Part shown: in pieces, positions 17,118 to 26,068 of the stretch | Numbering within the stretch: position 1 is the stretch's first letter | Layout: each line of letters starts with the position of its first letter | Assembly (NCBI RefSeq): GCF_025154015.1 | Contig: NZ_JAOAMV010000005.1 | Coordinates: 186,001-250,000, forward strand | Reading direction: 5' to 3' | From: Tsuneonella litorea | GTDB taxonomy: Bacteria > Pseudomonadota > Alphaproteobacteria > Sphingomonadales > Sphingomonadaceae | DNA: 64,000 nucleotides | Notes under the pieces: generated by a model | Seen by the model: the letters and a program-made list of their open reading frames with translations, nothing else | The model's database searches: none | Told to the model about the DNA's origin: nothing | Position numbers and translations under genes: made by a program

Positions 17118-19034
17118 GTGGAGACTCGGGTGCTTAGCCTCGAAACGCTGCCGACTGCCGTCGGCCATGCAAATGTTCCGACCCTGGCCTGCGTCCTGGT
17201 GCATCTCACGGGGGATGCCAGGTGGATCAGGCCGCCCTTCCGCTACGGTCGGGTGCGCGGGATGGACGACAACGAAACGGGTGACCTGCCGCCGGACCTG
17301 CAAGAGGAGATCCGGGCCGCCGCGATCGAAGCAATAGCCGCCCACTTGGGTGGTGCACCCATGAAACTGGCGGACCCAGGCGATGACCTGCTGCTCGAGA
17401 TGATGTCGGCCATGCTCGGCGAAAGCATTCCGTCGGCCTATGTGCCCATGATCCGTCATGAACTCGATCTGCCGTCTTATCGAGGTGCACAGGATTCCGA
17501 AGGGCCGGTCGAAGTGCCGCCGGGGTTCAACGCGCTGATCATCGGCGCCGGAATTTCAGGCATCTGTGCGGCGGTGGAGTTCGCCAAGGCCGGCATTCCG
17601 TACACGATCATCGAGCGCAGCGAGGCGGTCGGCGGCGTGTGGTTCGAGAACCGCTACCCGGGCGCCGCCTGCGACGTTCCAAGTCATCTCTATTCGTTTT
17701 CCTTCGCTCCGGGCCGCTGGTCGCGTCACTTCGCGGGAAGCCGGGAGATCCACCGTTACCTGCAGGACGTTGCGCAGGAGTGGGACATCCTCCCGCACAT
17801 CCAGTTCGGCATCGAGGCGCTCGGAGCGCGCTACGACGAAGAGCGGCAGATGTGGGAAGCCGAGGTGATTGCTGCCGATGGGACCAGACGCACGCTCAAC
17901 GCGAACATTCTCGTCAGCGGCGTCGGCGCGTTCAACAAGCCCCGGTTGCCCGACGTTCCCGGAATGGACAAATTTGCCGGGGCGAGCGTTCATACCGCTC
18001 GCTACCCCGATGAAGGCCTGGACCTCGCCGGGAAGCGGGTCGTGCTTGTCGGCAATGGCGCCAGCGCGATGCAGGTGGCCCCGGCGATCGCGGACGAAGT
18101 GGCGCACCTGACCATCATCCAGCGCAGTCCCCAGTGGGCGGCACCGTTCAACAAGTTCAAGCAGCCCATTCCCGAGCCGTTGCAGGACCTGCTCGACGGA
18201 CTGCCGATCTATCGCCTCTGGTACCGCTTGCGGTTGAGCTGGGCTTTCAACGACAAGCTCTACGAGGCCCTCCAGAACGACCCCGAGTGGTCAGGCGAAG
18301 GGGCGATCAATGCCATCAACGACGCCCATCGCCGGCATCTCACCCAGTATATCGAGAGCGAGCTGGGCGCGCGTGCCGATCTCCTGCCCGCGGTCCTTCC
18401 GCCTTTTCCCCCTTTCGCCAAGCGGATGCTGCTCGACAATGGCTGGTTCCGGACGCTCGCCCGCGATCACGTGAAGCTGGTAGGATCGCCCGTGACGGAA
18501 GTGCGCGAGGACGGAGTGGTGACGGCCGACGGGGTTCTCCACGAGGCAGACGCCATCATATGGGCCACCGGTTTCGACGTCGTGAACCTTCTCGCTCCGT
18601 TGCGGATCGAGGGGCGAGGCGGCAAGCAATTGCACGATGAGTGGCATGGCGACGACGCCCGCGCCTACCTTGGCACCGTGGTACCGGGATTTCCCAATTT
18701 CTTCTGCCTGTACGGACCGAACACCCAGTTCGGCCATGGCGGCAGCCTGATCACCATCCTCGAGCGGCAGACGCATTACCTGATGTCGCTCTTGAAACAG
18801 ATGTTTGCGAGCGATTGCGCGGTCGTCGAGATACGACGGGACACCTACGACCGCTACAACGACGAAGTCGACGCAACCCACGCGCGGATGATCTGGCAGG
18901 TCTCCGGGGTTCGCAGCTACTTTCTCAACAGCAAGGGCCGCAATGTCGTCAACAATCCATTCCGGATCGTGCGGTTCTGGGAAATGACCGAACGGGCCGA
19001 CCTTGCGGAATACGCCTGCGAGAAAGCCGCCTAG
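17118..19034 (+). CDS. Baeyer-Villiger monooxygenase, HAPMO-like
   Basis: 638 residues. It has an FAD-binding GAGISG (143-148), an NADPH Rossmann motif GNGASA (312-317) and the motif FAGASVHTARYP (286-297). The last is the BVMO fingerprint F-x-G-x3-H-x3-W with Tyr in place of Trp. A ~135-residue N-terminal extension with VPTLACVLVHLTGD matches that of 4-hydroxyacetophenone monooxygenase, which supports the GTG start after AGGGAG. Such enzymes insert oxygen next to a ketone to give an ester or lactone. It is divergent from TonB receptor 1 and is the only plus-strand gene in the first part of the island. Confidence 0.88.
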   Translation: METRVLSLETLPTAVGHANVPTLACVLVHLTGDARWIRPPFRYGRVRGMDDNETGDLPPDLQEEIRAAAIEAIAAHLGGAPMKLADPGDDLLLEMMSAMLGESIPSAYVPMIRHELDLPSYRGAQDSEGPVEVPPGFNALIIGAGISGICAAVEFAKAGIPYTIIERSEAVGGVWFENRYPGAACDVPSHLYSFSFAPGRWSRHFAGSREIHRYLQDVAQEWDILPHIQFGIEALGARYDEERQMWEAEVIAADGTRRTLNANILVSGVGAFNKPRLPDVPGMDKFAGASVHTARYPDEGLDLAGKRVVLVGNGASAMQVAPAIADEVAHLTIIQRSPQWAAPFNKFKQPIPEPLQDLLDGLPIYRLWYRLRLSWAFNDKLYEALQNDPEWSGEGAINAINDAHRRHLTQYIESELGARADLLPAVLPPFPPFAKRMLLDNGWFRTLARDHVKLVGSPVTEVREDGVVTADGVLHEADAIIWATGFDVVNLLAPLRIEGRGGKQLHDEWHGDDARAYLGTVVPGFPNFFCLYGPNTQFGHGGSLITILERQTHYLMSLLKQMFASDCAVVEIRRDTYDRYNDEVDATHARMIWQVSGVRSYFLNSKGRNVVNNPFRIVRFWEMTERADLAEYACEKAA

Positions 19035-19106
19035 ACGGCTCTTCGGGCAGTCCGTGCGGTCGCTTAGGGTGTTCCGACCGTGCCGCTCGCCAGCCTTAGG
19101 ATCGGT

Positions 19107-20264
19107 TCAGTCTCGCTCGCTGCCGGCGACCGGCATGTCGTTCTGGAGCATCCGCAACACGTTCCCTTCGTCCTCGAGAGGAGGGATCGGCCTACGCCCC
19201 ACGATCGACAGTCCATAGCCCTCGAGCGCGACGAGCGTCTGAGAGGTATTGGTCAGCAGGATCATGTCGTGGACCCCGATGTCCGCCAGGATCTGGGCGC
19301 CGATGCCGTAAGTACGATCGTCCATGGGCGGCCGAGTCGGGGTGACCATGTTCTCGAGATCGCCCGGTTGCTGCGCAGTCAGCAGAACCAGCACGCCGGC
19401 GCCCTCCCTGCCAATTTCGGCCATCGCGCGCTGGAGCAGGCGCTTGCGCGGGCCCGGTTTGCCGAGCATGTCATGGAACAGCGATGCGGCGTGCATCCTG
19501 ACCAGCGTCGGGCGATCGCGCTCGATGGTGCCCTTCTGCAGGACGACCGCTTCGTTGGAATCGACCTTGTTGCGGTAGATCATGACCTTCCACTCGCCAC
19601 CGTAATCGGAGGTCAGCGTATTCGTGGTGGCCCGCTCGACCAGGTGATCGTGATTGCGGCGATACGCGATGAGGTCGCGGATGGTGCCGATCTTGAGACC
19701 GTGAGTCGCTGCGAAGATCTTGAGATCGGGCATGCGAGCCATCGATCCGTCGTCGTTCATAATCTCGCAGATCACCCCAGCCGGGATGAGACCGGCAAGG
19801 CGCGCCACGTCGACCGCCGCCTCGGTGTGTCCTGCGCGCACGAGGACCCCGCCATCGCGCGCGGTAAGGGGAAAGACGTGGCCCGGGGAGACGATCTCCG
19901 ATCGCGTCGCGTTCGGCCGGATCGCGACCGAGATCGTCCGCGCCCGGTCTGCAGCGGAAATGCCGGTGCTCACCCCGTCGCGCGCCTCGATCGACACGGT
20001 AAAGGCGGTCGAATGGCGCATTCCGTTGTCGCCGCTCATAGGACTGAGGCCGAGATTGGTCACCTGCTCGCCGGTCATCGCGAGGCAGATGAGGCCACGG
20101 CCGTGCTTGGCCATGAAATTGACCGCATCCGGAGTGGCCATCTGGGCGGGGATCACGAGATCACCCTCGTTCTCGCGATCTTCGTCGTCGACGAGGATGA
20201 ACATCCTGCCGTTGCGGGCCTCCTCGATGATCTCAAGGGCGGATGCCAGATCGATGTCAGCCAT
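19107..20264 (-). CDS. ribBX: RibBX-type 3,4-dihydroxy-2-butanone-4-phosphate synthase
   Basis: 385 residues. The N-terminal domain is a full DHBP synthase (DDEDRENEGDLV, then SDNGMRHSTAF-type and GVSTGISAADRA motifs), which makes the four-carbon precursor of riboflavin. The C-terminal half is related to GTP cyclohydrolase II but lacks the zinc-binding cysteines: where active enzymes have R-x-H-S-E-C-x-x-G-D it reads RMHAASLFHD. This matches hybrid RibBX proteins without cyclohydrolase activity. It ends an operon that contains FMN/FAD enzymes, so a role in boosting flavin supply is likely. Its ATG overlaps the upstream stop (TAATG). Confidence 0.85.
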   Translation of the reverse strand: MADIDLASALEIIEEARNGRMFILVDDEDRENEGDLVIPAQMATPDAVNFMAKHGRGLICLAMTGEQVTNLGLSPMSGDNGMRHSTAFTVSIEARDGVSTGISAADRARTISVAIRPNATRSEIVSPGHVFPLTARDGGVLVRAGHTEAAVDVARLAGLIPAGVICEIMNDDGSMARMPDLKIFAATHGLKIGTIRDLIAYRRNHDHLVERATTNTLTSDYGGEWKVMIYRNKVDSNEAVVLQKGTIERDRPTLVRMHAASLFHDMLGKPGPRKRLLQRAMAEIGREGAGVLVLLTAQQPGDLENMVTPTRPPMDDRTYGIGAQILADIGVHDMILLTNTSQTLVALEGYGLSIVGRRPIPPLEDEGNVLRMLQNDMPVAGSERD

Positions 20265-20866
20265 TACGAACTCCCGGGGTGGTCCTGCCATGACGCACGG
20301 ACCTGCTGTGCGAGCCAGTAGATCTGTTGCGCCTGCGCGGTGCAACTCGCGCGTACCGACGGATCCTTCACGGTCCCGTCGACATCGAACACGGCTTGTT
20401 CAACGGTGTTCACGGTCACGCCGATCGGGGTGGGCCAGCCGCGCATGGCATGAACGATACCCCGCAATGCTTGCAAGGTGATTCCGCACGCCTGCCAACC
20501 TGCTGCGACGACGACGAGGCCGACCGGTCGTTCGCTGAAGTAGACCCGCCGGTCGTCGCGCAGGTCCTCGAGTAGGTCGAGGGCGTTCTTGACCAGCCCG
20601 GACACACCCCCGTGGTAACCGGGCGAGCCAATGACGAGGCCATCGGCCTGGCGCACCGCATCGACGAAATCGCTCTGGGCGTCGCTTCGGGCAGGATCTT
20701 CGGGGCAGAAATGGGGGAGCGCCGCCAGCTCGGGACCACCGAACATGCGCGTGGTCGCGCCGAGCGCCTCGGTCTCTTCAAGCACGCATCGCACGATGCG
20801 TTCGCCGGAGGAACCGGCGCGGGTCGAGCCGCCGATGCCGACGATGAAGGGCGGGGCTGCGCTCAT
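20264..20866 (-). CDS. NADPH-dependent FMN reductase family protein
   Basis: 200 residues with a flavodoxin-like fold: VGIGGSTRAGSSGERI is the FMN phosphate loop and GSPGYHGGVSGLVKNALDLL is the second flavin-contact motif. Enzymes of this family supply reduced FMN to two-component monooxygenases. In this operon the obvious client is the LLM flavoenzyme at 27687. The start at 20866 overlaps the upstream stop as ATGA. Upstream open frame is not family-like. Confidence 0.87.
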   Translation of the reverse strand: MSAAPPFIVGIGGSTRAGSSGERIVRCVLEETEALGATTRMFGGPELAALPHFCPEDPARSDAQSDFVDAVRQADGLVIGSPGYHGGVSGLVKNALDLLEDLRDDRRVYFSERPVGLVVVAAGWQACGITLQALRGIVHAMRGWPTPIGVTVNTVEQAVFDVDGTVKDPSVRASCTAQAQQIYWLAQQVRASWQDHPGSS

Positions 20867-21639
20867 CGGTCGAATATCGCGACCGCGCGGGTCCAGCCTG
20901 CAGAGGCTGCCCGGATCTTCATCGGAAAGCAGGCGATCGTAAACCCGGTTGGCGGCAAGGCCTCGAGGTTGTGCAGTTTCTCTAGGTGACAGTAACCGAT
21001 GTCGCGCCCGGCCTTGTGGCCTTCCCAGATCAGGCTGGGATCGCCGGTCTGTTCGTAACGTTCGCGTGTCCGCTCGAAGGGAGCGTCCCAGCTCCATCCA
21101 TCCGTGCCGGTGACGCGCACACCCCGCTCGAGCAGGTACATCGTCGCTTCGTATCCCATCCCGCATCCCGCGCTGACGTAGTCGTCGTGACCGTAGCGCT
21201 GTCCCGCCGCCGTGTTGACCACGACGATCTCGAGCGGCGAAAGCGCGTGACCGATGCGTTCGAGCTCATCCGCGACATCCTTGTCGGTGACTACGTAGCC
21301 GCTGGGGAAATGTCGGAAATCGAGCTTCACGCCCGGCTGGAAACACCAGTCGAGCGGCACCTCGTCGATGGTGATCGCGCGTTCACCGCCGTTCATCGTG
21401 GAAGCGTAGTGATAGGGTGCGTCGAGGTGGGTCCCGTTGTGGGTGATCAACTCGACCCGCTCGATCGCCCACGCCTCGCCATCGGGCAGGTCTTCGGGCG
21501 CCAGGCCGGGAAAGAATCCCACCAGTTCGGGCACCGACATCCGGTGATCGATGTATTCGATCTTCGGCCGGTACGCCGGGGGATCGGAAATTACGTCGTT
21601 TTCGAGAAAGATCGACAGGTCGACGATGGTGCGCGCCAT
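20863..21639 (-). CDS. Cyclase family (kynurenine formamidase-like) hydrolase
   Basis: 258 residues. The metal-binding motif HNGTHLDAPYHY (H-x-G-T-H-x-D-x-P-x-H) defines the cyclase/KynB-like family, which hydrolyses amides, lactones or cyclic diketones. It is not next to kynurenine genes, so formamidase is unlikely; opening of a ring or lactone in the pathway is a reasonable guess. It shares 4-bp ATGA coupling with the FMN reductase gene and lies 2 bp after the BKACE gene. Confidence 0.8.
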   Translation of the reverse strand: MARTIVDLSIFLENDVISDPPAYRPKIEYIDHRMSVPELVGFFPGLAPEDLPDGEAWAIERVELITHNGTHLDAPYHYASTMNGGERAITIDEVPLDWCFQPGVKLDFRHFPSGYVVTDKDVADELERIGHALSPLEIVVVNTAAGQRYGHDDYVSAGCGMGYEATMYLLERGVRVTGTDGWSWDAPFERTRERYEQTGDPSLIWEGHKAGRDIGYCHLEKLHNLEALPPTGFTIACFPMKIRAASAGWTRAVAIFDR

Positions 21640-21641
21640 GC

Positions 21642-22568
21642 TCAGAACTCCACCCGGTCGCTGCCCTTGAGGCCGAGCATTTCGCGCGCCTCGGTCGGGG
21701 TGGCCGGTTCTCGCCCCATCTCGCACAGGATGCGGACAATCTTCTCGACCTGCTCGGCATTGGAGGCGGCGAGCACTCCGCGCTCGATGAACAGGCTGTC
21801 CTCGAGGCCGACGCGGACGTGACCGCCCATCAGCCCAGCCTGGGTCAGGAACGGCATCTGGTGCTTGCCCGCCGCAAGGACCGACCACTGGTAGCTTCCG
21901 GCACCAAACAGCCGGTCGGCGGTCGTCTTCATAAACATCAAGTTCTCCAGATCGGGACCGATCCCGCCGAGAATCCCGAAGATCATCTGGATGAAGAAAG
22001 GCGGCTTGACCGCGCCGGCGTCGACGAAGTGAGCGAGGTTATAGAGGTGGCCGACATCGTAGCATTCATGCTCGAACCGGGTGCCTGCTTCGCCCATCGT
22101 CCGCAGGATGGTGGCAATGTCCCGAAACGTGTTGCGGAAGATGAAGTCGTCCGAATTGACGATGTAATCACGTTCCCAGAGATGTTTCCACTGATCGATC
22201 CGCCGGGCGGCGGGGAACATCGCGAAATTGATCGTTCCCATGTTGAGCGAGCACATCTCGGGCTGGAACGTGGTGGCGGCCTTCAGCCTTTCGTCGAGCG
22301 GCATGGTGGCCGACCCGCCGGTGGTGATGTTTATGATCGCGTCGGTACGCTGCTTGATGACTGGCAGAAACTGGCGATAGACTTCCGGATCGCCGGTCGG
22401 CCGCCCGTCTTCAGGCACCCGGGCGTGCAGGTGCAGGATCGCGGCACCTGCCTCTACCGCGGCGATGCCCTGTTCGGCGATCTCCTCGGGCGTAACCGGA
22501 AGGGCGGGCGACATCGTGGGGGTGTGCGCACCGCCGGTCACCGCGCAAGTGATGATTGCCTTGTTCAT
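21642..22568 (-). CDS. BKACE family 3-keto-5-aminohexanoate cleavage-type enzyme (DUF849)
   Basis: 308 residues. These zinc enzymes cleave a beta-keto acid with acetyl-CoA to give acetoacetate and a new acyl-CoA. The zinc ligands H46 and H48 stand in ILHLHAR at the same numbers as in the Kce prototype, and FEHECYDVGHL carries a later conserved Glu region. No lysine-fermentation genes are nearby, so the keto acid here is probably a pathway-specific intermediate. The start overlaps the upstream stop as ATGA. Confidence 0.88.
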   Translation of the reverse strand: MNKAIITCAVTGGAHTPTMSPALPVTPEEIAEQGIAAVEAGAAILHLHARVPEDGRPTGDPEVYRQFLPVIKQRTDAIINITTGGSATMPLDERLKAATTFQPEMCSLNMGTINFAMFPAARRIDQWKHLWERDYIVNSDDFIFRNTFRDIATILRTMGEAGTRFEHECYDVGHLYNLAHFVDAGAVKPPFFIQMIFGILGGIGPDLENLMFMKTTADRLFGAGSYQWSVLAAGKHQMPFLTQAGLMGGHVRVGLEDSLFIERGVLAASNAEQVEKIVRILCEMGREPATPTEAREMLGLKGSDRVEF

Positions 22569-23368
22569 CCCGCGCTCCGCTGACGGTCGAGAAGATTCCT
22601 GTGCAGGCCGAGGCGGTCGGCCGACAGCTGGGCCCGCGTCACGCGGCCGTCGGCGACGTCGAGCATTCCCGCCACGCGAAATTCGACCGGCGTGCCGACC
22701 AGTTCTGCCCCGATGTCGTCGAAGCCGCCGGCATAGGAGCCTCTGAAGACGAGGTGCAGCGCGGCGCGGTCGCCTGCGGTGAAGAGGTGGGAAACCGTCA
22801 CTTCGGCAGGGGTGATGCAATCCTCGAAGCGCGGTCCGCCGCTAGCTATCTGGTCGACCTCCGGCCGCTCGAGCAATCCGGTATCCCCGGTCCATGACCG
22901 CACCGTGCGCTCGGTTTCCTCCGATGGGGGCAGGGGGGGCGCATCCCAGGGACAAGGGTGGGGCGGCAGAATGGCGTCGCATTCGCGCGATTTGATCTGC
23001 CGTTTGCGCGCGAGATAGTCTTCCTCGGCCCAGCCGTGCGACAGCCGCCCTCCAGCCATCTGGAACAGCGTGACGCCGCCCCAGGTCGATGGGACTCCGT
23101 CGCGCAACGATACCCCGTGTTCGGTGAAGCGCATGGCCACGCCCGCAGTGCCGATAATCGTGTCATGTACCGTGACGCAGAGCCCCGGAAACTGGTCGAG
23201 CTGCGCGGCGGTTGCCGGAAGATAGCTGTCGTCGCGCCCATCCAGCAGGAAGCCGCCGATCGAAAGGCGATAGCCCGGGTCCATGACCCATTCGACCGCC
23301 GCGACATCGTGCGAGGTCAGGAAATCGACTGCAAAGCCGCGCAGGAGCCGGGCTTCCTCGCAGATCAT
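22565..23368 (-). CDS. Two-domain SnoaL/NTF2-like protein
   Basis: 267 residues that read as two consecutive SnoaL-like (cone-shaped alpha+beta) halves. The first half begins LLRGFAVDFLTSHDVAAVEWVMDPGYRLSIGG. The second has SHLFTAGDRAALHLVFRGSYAG and ends in a DGRVTRAQLSADRLGL strand. SnoaL-fold proteins include ester cyclases, ketosteroid isomerase and limonene epoxide hydrolase. Given the LimB-like enzyme in the same operon, an epoxide hydrolase or isomerase role is attractive but unproven. It is coupled by ATGA overlaps to both neighbours. Confidence 0.65.
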   Translation of the reverse strand: MICEEARLLRGFAVDFLTSHDVAAVEWVMDPGYRLSIGGFLLDGRDDSYLPATAAQLDQFPGLCVTVHDTIIGTAGVAMRFTEHGVSLRDGVPSTWGGVTLFQMAGGRLSHGWAEEDYLARKRQIKSRECDAILPPHPCPWDAPPLPPSEETERTVRSWTGDTGLLERPEVDQIASGGPRFEDCITPAEVTVSHLFTAGDRAALHLVFRGSYAGGFDDIGAELVGTPVEFRVAGMLDVADGRVTRAQLSADRLGLHRNLLDRQRSAG

Positions 23369-24876
23369 CGCGAGCCTGCCGTGTCGAGCTCGCGCAATTC
23401 GCGCTTGAGAATCTTGCCTGACGCGTTGCGCGGCAATTCCTTCACGAAGCGGATCGACGTCGGGCACTTGTAATGCGCCAGTCGGTCGCGGGTGAACGCA
23501 ATCAGGTCGGCTGCGCTCGCCTCGCCTCCCTCGCGCAGGATGACGTAGGCACACGGAGTCTCTCCCCACTTGGGGTGAGGAACTCCGATCACCGCGACTT
23601 CGGCGACTGCCGGGTGGTGCAGCAGCACGTTGTCGATCTCGCTCGGGTAGATGTTCTCGCCCCCCGAGACGATCATGTCCTTGTAACGGTCCTGGATGAA
23701 CAGGTAGCCCTCCTCGTCTGCGTAGGCGGCGTCGCCAGAGCAGAGCCAACCATCGGGCGTTACCGCCCGCGCGGTCTCCTCGGGCTTGTGCCAGTAGCCA
23801 AGCATGATCGCCGGTGACCGCATGCGGATTTCACCGGTCTGCCCCGCATCAACCTTTCGCCCGGTAGCAGGATCGACCAGTTCGAGTTCGACCCACGGCA
23901 TAGGTCGGCCGCATGAGCGGAGGCGCTCGCCTTCATGCTCATGGGGCAGCAAGGTGACGGTCGTTCCCGCAGTCTCGGTCATCCCGTAGACGTGGACGAA
24001 ACCACAACGGAAGGTCGTGCGAGCGCGTTCCAGAAGCTCCTCGCCGATGGGAGCGGCGCCGTAGAAGATCGTCCCGATCGGCGGCGGGGGGGCGCCGGTT
24101 TCGGTCACGTGGTCGACCAGTCGCTGCACGACGGTCGGCACGAAGAACCCGTGGGTGACACCATGGCGGCGCATCGTATCGATGACGGAAGACGGATCGG
24201 CACCCGGAAGGAGGACCGTTTCGCCGCCCTGGCTCAGCGCGAGCAGCGCGTAACCGATGCCGCCGATATGGAACAGCGGCATCGCGACGAGGTTCACGCT
24301 TTCCGAGGTGAACCCCCACAACTCGCCTGCCATCCGCCCGAGGTACGACAGGTTGCGCTGCGACAGCATCGCTCCCTTGGGCAAGCCGGTCGTGCCCGAG
24401 GTGTAGAGAATCAGGACCGGAATGTCCGCCTCGATCATCGCGGCTGGATCAGTATCGGCTGCCGCATCACGCAGCGCGGGGTAATCTTCGAGCGCCAGCC
24501 GATCGCGCCCGACGACCTCGTCGAGCAGCGGCGACAGGCTCGCATCGAGCACGATGAGGGAAGGGTCGCTGTCTTCGATGATCTGCGCGATTTCGCGCGG
24601 CGAGAGACGCCAGTTCAGGGGCACGAGGATCGCGCCGATCTTGGCACAGGCAAACAGAAGTTCGAACACGCTGGGGCTGGTCGGGCACAACAGCGCGACC
24701 CTGTCGCCGCAAGCTATCCCGCGCGCGGACAAGAGGTTGGCCGCCGCGTTGCTGCGCCGTTCGAGCGCACCGAAATCAAGCGTCTCGTCGCCGTTGGTCA
24801 GGCATCGCGCGTCCGGGCGCACTGCCGCATGGCGCCGCAGCATCGAGACGATATCGATCGGGGCCGCTTCATTCAT
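23365..24876 (-). CDS. Acyl-CoA synthetase 1 (AMP-forming)
   Basis: 503 residues, class I adenylate-forming enzyme. The P-loop LYTSGTTGLPKG, the YGMTETAG motif, the GWLCSGD hinge region, the GGENIYPSEID block and the C-terminal catalytic lysine in NASGKILKREL are all intact. It would activate a carboxylic acid intermediate to its CoA ester for the adjacent beta-oxidation enzymes. MNEAAPID at 24876 is the start; the stop of the upstream dehydrogenase overlaps it by one base. Confidence 0.92.
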   Translation of the reverse strand: MNEAAPIDIVSMLRRHAAVRPDARCLTNGDETLDFGALERRSNAAANLLSARGIACGDRVALLCPTSPSVFELLFACAKIGAILVPLNWRLSPREIAQIIEDSDPSLIVLDASLSPLLDEVVGRDRLALEDYPALRDAAADTDPAAMIEADIPVLILYTSGTTGLPKGAMLSQRNLSYLGRMAGELWGFTSESVNLVAMPLFHIGGIGYALLALSQGGETVLLPGADPSSVIDTMRRHGVTHGFFVPTVVQRLVDHVTETGAPPPPIGTIFYGAAPIGEELLERARTTFRCGFVHVYGMTETAGTTVTLLPHEHEGERLRSCGRPMPWVELELVDPATGRKVDAGQTGEIRMRSPAIMLGYWHKPEETARAVTPDGWLCSGDAAYADEEGYLFIQDRYKDMIVSGGENIYPSEIDNVLLHHPAVAEVAVIGVPHPKWGETPCAYVILREGGEASAADLIAFTRDRLAHYKCPTSIRFVKELPRNASGKILKRELRELDTAGSR

Positions 24877-26051
24877 CAGTAGCTCTTCGGCAGCCCCAGA
24901 CTGTGCTGTGCGATGTGGTTGAGGACCATTTCGCGGCTGACTGGTGCGGTCTTGTGCAGGCGGGTGACGAACCACAGGTCGGCAAGACCATATTCGTAGG
25001 ACAAGCCGTTGCCCCCGTGCGTCTGCATGGCTTGGTCGAGTGCCTTGAGCGATGTCTCGGCCGCAAGGAACTTGGCCATGTTGGCGGCTTCTGCCGCGTC
25101 TTCTCCGGCATCGTAAAGCTGCGCTGCCCTGGCCGCCATTAGTCGGGCCGACTGGACGCCGACATAGGCCTCGGCCAGCGGATGGGAGACGCCCTGATGA
25201 GCCGCGATCGGAACCTTCCAGACCGATCGGTCGCAGGCGTACTGGACCGCCTGGGCGATCGCGAAGCGCGCAATTCCGTTGTTGATCGCGGCGGCGGCGA
25301 CGCGTTCCGGGTTGAGGCCGACGAAGACCTGGCGCAACCCGGCGCCGGCCTCGCCGATCAGCGCCTCGCGCGGCAGCTCGATGCCGTCGTAGAACACCGT
25401 GAACTGCTTTTCGGGAACGCTGAGCGCCGAATCGATCGGGTGCCAGCTCAGGCCCTTGGCATCGGTGGGGACGATGAAGAGCGAAAGCGCCGAGCGTTCG
25501 GGGGTCGAGCGGGCCTCGTCGCGGGCGACGACCAGCACGGCGTCGGATTCGTCGATCGCCGAGGTCCAGTATTTCGAACCCTGCAACAGCCAGCCATGAG
25601 CGGTTTCGCGAACGGTGGTGCTGATGTTGTGGGTGTTCGACCCCGCGTTGGGCTCGGTGATGCTGAAGGCCATCCGCTTCCGCCCGCTGGCGAGCCCGGG
25701 CAGCCATTCCTTCCGCAGTTCCTCCGAACCGAACGCGGCAATGATCGGCGCGCAGATCGAATTGATCACCAGGGCGAGCAGGGGGCTCCCGTGTGCGGCG
25801 ACTTCCTCGATGACCACGTAGTAGTCGGCGAGACCGCCACCGCCGCCGCCGTGTTCTTCGGGAATGTGGACGCCCAGGAAACCCGCATCGCCGAGGGCGG
25901 CCCACAACTCGTCCGGTCGCTCGCCGCGCTTGACGACGCCCTGGAAATAGGACCGGCCGTAGTTGCTCATCAGCTTGGCGACGCTTTCGCGCAATGCGGC
26001 GTGATGATCCGACAAGTCGATTAGTGGGCCGTGGTAGAGACTGGCGCTCAT
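24876..26051 (-). CDS. Acyl-CoA dehydrogenase
   Basis: 391 residues with the three-part ACAD fold: N-terminal helices (GFLGVHIPEEHGGGGGGLADY), the beta domain with MAFSITEPNAGSNTHN, and the C-terminal helices with QTHGGNGLSYEYGLADLW. It oxidises an acyl-CoA to the enoyl-CoA with FAD. The subgroup resembles dehydrogenases of steroid, terpenoid and branched-acid pathways more than the short-chain housekeeping type (inference). Seventeen base pairs separate it from the hydroxyacyl-CoA dehydrogenase gene upstream. Confidence 0.9.
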   Translation of the reverse strand: MSASLYHGPLIDLSDHHAALRESVAKLMSNYGRSYFQGVVKRGERPDELWAALGDAGFLGVHIPEEHGGGGGGLADYYVVIEEVAAHGSPLLALVINSICAPIIAAFGSEELRKEWLPGLASGRKRMAFSITEPNAGSNTHNISTTVRETAHGWLLQGSKYWTSAIDESDAVLVVARDEARSTPERSALSLFIVPTDAKGLSWHPIDSALSVPEKQFTVFYDGIELPREALIGEAGAGLRQVFVGLNPERVAAAAINNGIARFAIAQAVQYACDRSVWKVPIAAHQGVSHPLAEAYVGVQSARLMAARAAQLYDAGEDAAEAANMAKFLAAETSLKALDQAMQTHGGNGLSYEYGLADLWFVTRLHKTAPVSREMVLNHIAQHSLGLPKSY

Positions 26052-26068
26052 TCGTTCCTCTTCAGGCT

